Source: CAZQCI01 sp964592255
Lineage (GTDB): Bacteria; UBA10199; SBBF01
Assembly (NCBI GenBank): GCA_964592255.1
Contig: CAZQCI010000026.1
Coordinates: 1-22,823, forward strand
Reading direction: 5' to 3'
DNA: 22,823 nucleotides
Shown: positions 21,620-22,823 of the stretch, in pieces
How positions within the stretch are numbered: the stretch's first letter is position 1
Layout of the letters: the number at the start of each line of letters is the position of its first letter
Notes under the pieces: generated by a model
Database searches by the model: none
Seen by the model: the letters and a program-made list of their open reading frames with translations, nothing else
What the model was told of the DNA's origin: nothing
Program-made: the position numbers and the translations under genes

Positions 21620-22823
21620 ATGACCGAACTTTATAACCCCAAAACCTTAGAGGCCAAGTGGCAGAACTATTGGCAAGAACATCAAAGTTTTAAGGCCATC
21701 GAAAATCCTTCGAAACCCAAATATTATCTTTTAGAAATGTTTCCTTATCCCTCGGGTCGAATTCACATGGGACACGTCCGCAATTATACCATTGGCGATG
21801 TGGTGGCGCGCTTTAAGCGCATGCGTGGCTTTAATGTGCTGCATCCTATGGGATGGGATGCCTTTGGGATGCCTGCAGAAAATGCGGCGATTCAAAATAA
21901 GACTCACCCGTCGGCCTGGACAAAATCCAACATTGCTTCAATGCGCGAGCAGCTTAAAAAAATGGGTTTTTCGTATGATTGGAACCGAGAAGTCGCGACT
22001 TGCGATCCTAATTATTATCGTTGGGAACAAAAGATTTTTACCGAGATGTTTAAAAAGGGACTCGCCTACCGCAAACATTCTACCGTGAATTGGTGTGAAT
22101 CCTGCCAAACCGTCTTGGCCAACGAACAGGTAGAGCAGGGTGCTTGCTGGCGTTGCGAAAGTAAAGTGATTCAAAAGCCTTTAGAACAATGGTTTTTTAA
22201 AATTACGGCTTATGCCGAAGAACTGTTGCAAGACACTTATAAACTCAACGGTTGGCCCGAAAAAGTTTTGGTGATGCAACGCGACTGGATCGGAAAAAGT
22301 GTCGGGGCAACGATTCAATTTTCTCTCGAAAACTCTTCAAAAACGGTGGAAGTTTTTACAACTCGCCCGGACACTTTATATGGCGTGACCTTTCTTTCAT
22401 TGGCCTTAAATCATCCGTTTGTGGACGAATTTGTTCAGGATGAAAAAATCCGCCAAGCCGTGCAAACACTCCGCGAAAAAAGCAAAAAAATTGAACGCGA
22501 AAAAAGGCTTTCGGAGGATTACGAAAAAGAAGGCGTATTTCTTGGATTTTACGCTCGGCATCCTTTAACGGGAGAGCGTATCCCGGTTTATGCCGCGAAT
22601 TTTGTCTTGATGGAATACGGCACGGGTGCGGTGATGGCGGTTCCCGCGCATGATCAACGCGATTTTGATTTTGCAAAAAAATATCAAATTCCTATCAAAG
22701 AAGTCATCCAACCCGTAGGGGCGCCGCTTGCTGCGCCTTCTCTCAAAGCCTACACCGATCCAGGCGTAATGATAAACAGTGCCCAATTTACTGGCCTGCC
22801 CAGTGAAGACGCAAAAACAGCCA
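21620..22823 (+). CDS. leuS: Leucyl-tRNA synthetase, N-terminal part
   Basis: The first 401 codons are present; the gene continues beyond the right edge. It charges tRNA-Leu in the cytoplasm. Starting MTELYNPKTLEAKWQNYWQE, it shows the class I HIGH motif as HMGH (49-52) within YPSGRIHMGHVRNYTIGD, then GWDAFGMPAENAAI. A zinc-ribbon-like CESC...CWRC pair lies near residues 158-178. The CP1 editing domain has TTRPDTLYG near residue 247 and GTGAVMAVPAHD further on, both conserved for hydrolysis of misacylated tRNA. The sequence is of the bacterial type. The KMSKS loop lies outside the window. The ATG has no Shine-Dalgarno. Confidence 0.97.
   Translation, partial: MTELYNPKTLEAKWQNYWQEHQSFKAIENPSKPKYYLLEMFPYPSGRIHMGHVRNYTIGDVVARFKRMRGFNVLHPMGWDAFGMPAENAAIQNKTHPSAWTKSNIASMREQLKKMGFSYDWNREVATCDPNYYRWEQKIFTEMFKKGLAYRKHSTVNWCESCQTVLANEQVEQGACWRCESKVIQKPLEQWFFKITAYAEELLQDTYKLNGWPEKVLVMQRDWIGKSVGATIQFSLENSSKTVEVFTTRPDTLYGVTFLSLALNHPFVDEFVQDEKIRQAVQTLREKSKKIEREKRLSEDYEKEGVFLGFYARHPLTGERIPVYAANFVLMEYGTGAVMAVPAHDQRDFDFAKKYQIPIKEVIQPVGAPLAAPSLKAYTDPGVMINSAQFTGLPSEDAKTA

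Noticed and set aside
1..22823. CRISPR arrays, insertion sequences, prophage or toxin-antitoxin genes
   Set aside because: No regularly spaced repeats, transposase or integrase motifs, or paired small toxin/antitoxin frames were seen on either strand.

Overview
The window reads as a moderately AT-rich bacterial chromosome (about 40-45% G+C by eye), dense with genes and without insertion sequences, tRNAs, rRNAs or CRISPR arrays. Alternative complex III coupled to an A2-type caa3 oxidase, next to a BolA/monothiol glutaredoxin pair, suggests a Gram-negative aerobe. A deltaproteobacterium-like or Bdellovibrionota-like lineage is the best guess, but this is inference and the phylum is uncertain.

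Layout. 1-832: start of nadB (minus strand) divergent from pgsA. 846-1709: a secreted protein of unknown function, minus strand. 1710-1923: intergenic region with palindromes, upstream of the respiratory operon. 1924-16431: a collinear, tightly packed plus-strand operon actA-actB-actC-actD-actE-actF-sco-ctaC-ctaD-ctaE-ctaF-ctaA-ctaB. Together it encodes a quinol-oxidising alternative complex III (pentaheme ActA, iron-sulfur ActB, NrfD-like ActC and ActF, ActD, monoheme ActE), a cytochrome caa3 oxidase (CtaC with its own cytochrome c domain, CtaD, CtaE, and a CtaF fused to a second cytochrome c domain), the SCO copper chaperone and both heme A enzymes. Electrons would run quinol to ActABCDEF, to the monoheme domains, to CuA, and to heme a/a3-CuB.

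16432-17607: a drug-efflux-like MFS transporter, minus strand, followed by a GC-rich hairpin region. 17807-19151: a small fatty-acid 2-hydroxylase-like membrane enzyme divergent from a TetR regulator. Their 64-bp intergenic region and the hydroxylase start codon carry two copies of the perfect palindrome AGTAAC-N6-GTTACT, centred 52 bp apart. 19148-20314: minus-strand cluster bolA-grxD-unknown gene, divergent from a small Rieske protein (20363-20818). 20819-21086: a non-coding stretch with several stem-loops ending in a strong terminator, just upstream of a DUF4442 hotdog protein. 21620-end: 5' part of leuS.

The most unusual signals are non-coding: the paired TetR-type operators, a 119-bp imperfect palindrome between ctaD and ctaE, the structured RNA candidate at 20877-21056, a GC-rich hairpin at 17638-17685 whose G-U pairs favour the minus-strand RNA, and a recurring arrangement in which genes lacking a Shine-Dalgarno have promoter-like hexamers that would start transcription at the initiation codon (nadB, pgsA, tetR, leuS, perhaps the hydroxylase). 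No wholly new multi-gene system is evident.
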